Positions 62,900 through 64,000 of a stretch of DNA of 64,000 bases are shown piece after piece. Every line of letters begins with the position of its first letter. Position 1 is the first letter of the stretch. Made by a program: the position numbers and the translations under genes. The stretch comes from Lampropedia aestuarii (lineage in GTDB: Bacteria > Pseudomonadota > Gammaproteobacteria > Burkholderiales > Burkholderiaceae_C): contig NZ_SSWX01000001.1 in assembly GCF_004803635.1 (NCBI RefSeq), forward strand, positions 124,001-188,000, in the 5' to 3' direction. Under the pieces are notes generated by a model. That model worked only from the letters and a program-made list of their open reading frames with translations, ran no database searches and had not been told where the DNA came from.

Positions 62900-63877
62900 A
62901 TGAAAAAAATTTTCTTTTCGTTGGCTCTAACTGCGGTCAGTATGCTGGCAATCCATGGCACAGCCTTGGGCCAAGACTACCCTCAAAAAGGCAAGCCTAT
63001 CAATATGATTGTGCCGTTTGCTCCGGGTGGGGCCTCCGATATTCTTGCCCGTCTCATCAGTCAGAAATTTTCCGAGGAATGGGGTGCGCCAGTCGTCGTG
63101 CAAAACAAACCAGGCGGCGACATGGTGATCGCCTTGCAGTCTGTGGCCCGCGCAGACAAAGACGGCTACACCATCGGTCTCACTACCGGCAGCTTTGCAC
63201 TCAACAAAGTTGTCAAAAAGGATTTCCCCGTCAATCCTGTCACCGATCTGGCATCGATTGGCATGATTGGCCAGTCCCCCTACATCATGCTGGTGCACGC
63301 CGACTCACCTGTGAATAGCTTCAAAGAACTTGAGGCAGTTACAAGCGATGACAACAATCACTTGAACTATGCATCTTGCTGTTTTGGAACGTATTTTGCA
63401 GCCGAAATGATCAAGACCGTGACACAACTCAACGGCACCCATGTGCCCTATAAAGGCAGTGCGCCTGCACTCAATGCGATGCTGTCTAATGAAGTGGATT
63501 ACATCATTGACACCACAACGGCAGCTAAGCCCTTCATCAGCTCCGGAAAACTAAAGCCGTTGATGGTAACCAGCCGCAAACGTTCTGCCTCACTGCCTGA
63601 CGTGCCCCATTTGACCGAAGCCGGTGTGCCTGGAGACTTCGATATTGGTGTTTGGTATGGACTGGTTTTCCCCGCTGGCACACCCGCAGATATTGTCACT
63701 AAAGCCAACACGAGCTTGAATGCGGTGCTTGCCATGCCTGATGTCAAAGCCAGAATTGAAAGCTTGGATATTGAAGTCACACCAAGCACTGCCGAGACCA
63801 TGTCGGCCAGAGTAGTCAGCGATTTGCAAATGTATGCTGATGCAATGAAAAAGGCCAATCTGCAATTTGGCAATTAA
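62900..63877 (+). CDS. Bug/TctC-family periplasmic solute-binding protein
   Basis: The 325-residue protein has a signal peptide (core about residues 5-20; cleavage near ALGQ) and a Bug-type type II solute-binding fold. Family features are YPQKGKPINMIVPFAPGG in two parts, NKPGGDMVIA near residue 69, VPYKGSAPALNAML near 180 and the conserved VWYGLVFPAGTP near 250. These receptors bind small carboxylates for tripartite (TTT) transporters; the membrane parts (TctA, TctB) are not in the window, as is usual for orphan Burkholderiales Bug genes. An AAGGAGAC site precedes the ATG. The carboxylated thiol compound of the adjacent pathway is a plausible ligand. Confidence 0.93.
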   Translation: MKKIFFSLALTAVSMLAIHGTALGQDYPQKGKPINMIVPFAPGGASDILARLISQKFSEEWGAPVVVQNKPGGDMVIALQSVARADKDGYTIGLTTGSFALNKVVKKDFPVNPVTDLASIGMIGQSPYIMLVHADSPVNSFKELEAVTSDDNNHLNYASCCFGTYFAAEMIKTVTQLNGTHVPYKGSAPALNAMLSNEVDYIIDTTTAAKPFISSGKLKPLMVTSRKRSASLPDVPHLTEAGVPGDFDIGVWYGLVFPAGTPADIVTKANTSLNAVLAMPDVKARIESLDIEVTPSTAETMSARVVSDLQMYADAMKKANLQFGN

Positions 63878-63880
63878 TTG

Positions 63881-63906
63881 AATGCTGCCTTAGCAGCATT
63901 TCCCCT
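63881..63906 (+). terminator. Possible terminator after the Bug receptor gene
   Basis: AATGCTGC and GCAGCATT form a perfect eight-base stem with a four-base loop three bases after the stop, followed by a short, C-interrupted T tract. Confidence 0.6.
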
Positions 63907-63923
63907 TACGCCTTCATTAACAC

Positions 63924-64000
63924 ATGCTCGATTTATATACTTGGGGCACACCAAATGGCCATAAAGTGCACATCATGCTGGAAGAGTGCGATGCACAATA
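63924..64000 (+). CDS. Glutathione S-transferase-like protein, N-terminal 25 residues (cut by window edge)
   Basis: Only the first 25 codons are inside the window. They read MLDLYTWGTPNGHK and then VHIMLEECDAQY, which matches the N-terminus of Nu-class (YfcG-type) glutathione transferases, where the TPNG motif binds glutathione. E. coli Nu-class members reduce disulfides with glutathione. No ribosome site is obvious. It is 46 bases downstream of the Bug gene, with a possible terminator between. Confidence 0.7.
   Translation, partial: MLDLYTWGTPNGHKVHIMLEECDAQ

Noticed and set aside
1-64000. CRISPR arrays, insertion sequences, prophage or integrase genes
   Set aside because: No regularly spaced repeats, transposase or phage proteins were recognised anywhere in the window.

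Overview
The window is about 57% GC by eye and carries a dense bacterial gene set whose order is typical of Burkholderiales (Betaproteobacteria), most likely Comamonadaceae. Evidence for this is the rpsO-pnp-quinone oxidoreductase-tpiA-secG-tRNA-Leu-nuoABCDEFG block, the mltG-tmk-holB-pilZ-tatD block, hemA-prfA-prmC, and a Bug-type periplasmic receptor. No insertion sequence, prophage, CRISPR array or integrase was recognised. The assignment below family level is not supported.

Layout. 1-11079 (minus strand): NADH dehydrogenase genes nuoG (partial) to nuoA, tRNA-Leu(GAG), secG, tpiA, a quinone oxidoreductase, pnp and rpsO. 11230-19363 (minus): an unknown membrane-anchored protein, parE, an ankyrin protein, tatD, a PilZ protein, holB, tmk and mltG. 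At 19669-19770 seventeen perfect CAGTTG units lie in the divergent gap between mltG and ygfZ. 19827-25180: ygfZ, a SirB1/TPR protein, murJ, a SpoU-type RNA methyltransferase and tRNA-Met. 25609-29142 (plus): phosphofructokinase, ybaK, a small exported protein, a Trm112-like protein and kdsB. 29198-34116: PhzF protein, a drug-efflux MFS protein with a divergent XRE regulator, nagZ and acpS. 34267-41576 (plus): hemA, prfA, prmC, a large c-di-GMP phosphodiesterase and a small DUF486 membrane protein. 41863-50309: ppsR, a DUF2132 protein, slyX, an alpha/beta hydrolase, a CsgG-like/peptidoglycan-binding lipoprotein and hrpA. 50540-55336: a TonB-dependent siderophore receptor behind a possible Fur site, a methyltransferase and a family 2 glycosyltransferase.

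The most interesting part is 56014-64000. Three consecutive plus-strand genes encode a family III CoA-transferase, an acyl-CoA dehydrogenase-fold protein and a thiol dioxygenase. The middle protein has Arg84, Gln246 and Gly366, the three diagnostic positions of the Advenella 3-sulfinopropionyl-CoA desulfinase, at identical numbering. The set therefore reads as a catabolic module: 3-mercaptopropionate to 3-sulfinopropionate (dioxygenase), to its CoA thioester (CoA-transferase), to propionyl-CoA plus sulfite (desulfinase). A LysR regulator, a Bug solute receptor and the start of a YfcG-like glutathione transferase (possible disulfide reductase) follow; a PaaI-type thioesterase and a ThDP enzyme are divergently transcribed next to it.

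A second cross-cutting observation is a dispersed intergenic repeat (core AGAGCCTGTTCA or AGAACGTGTTTA, often followed by TCTCC and GCAG) present about eleven times between 26.7 and 61.8 kb, mostly just after stop codons. It has no name known to me.
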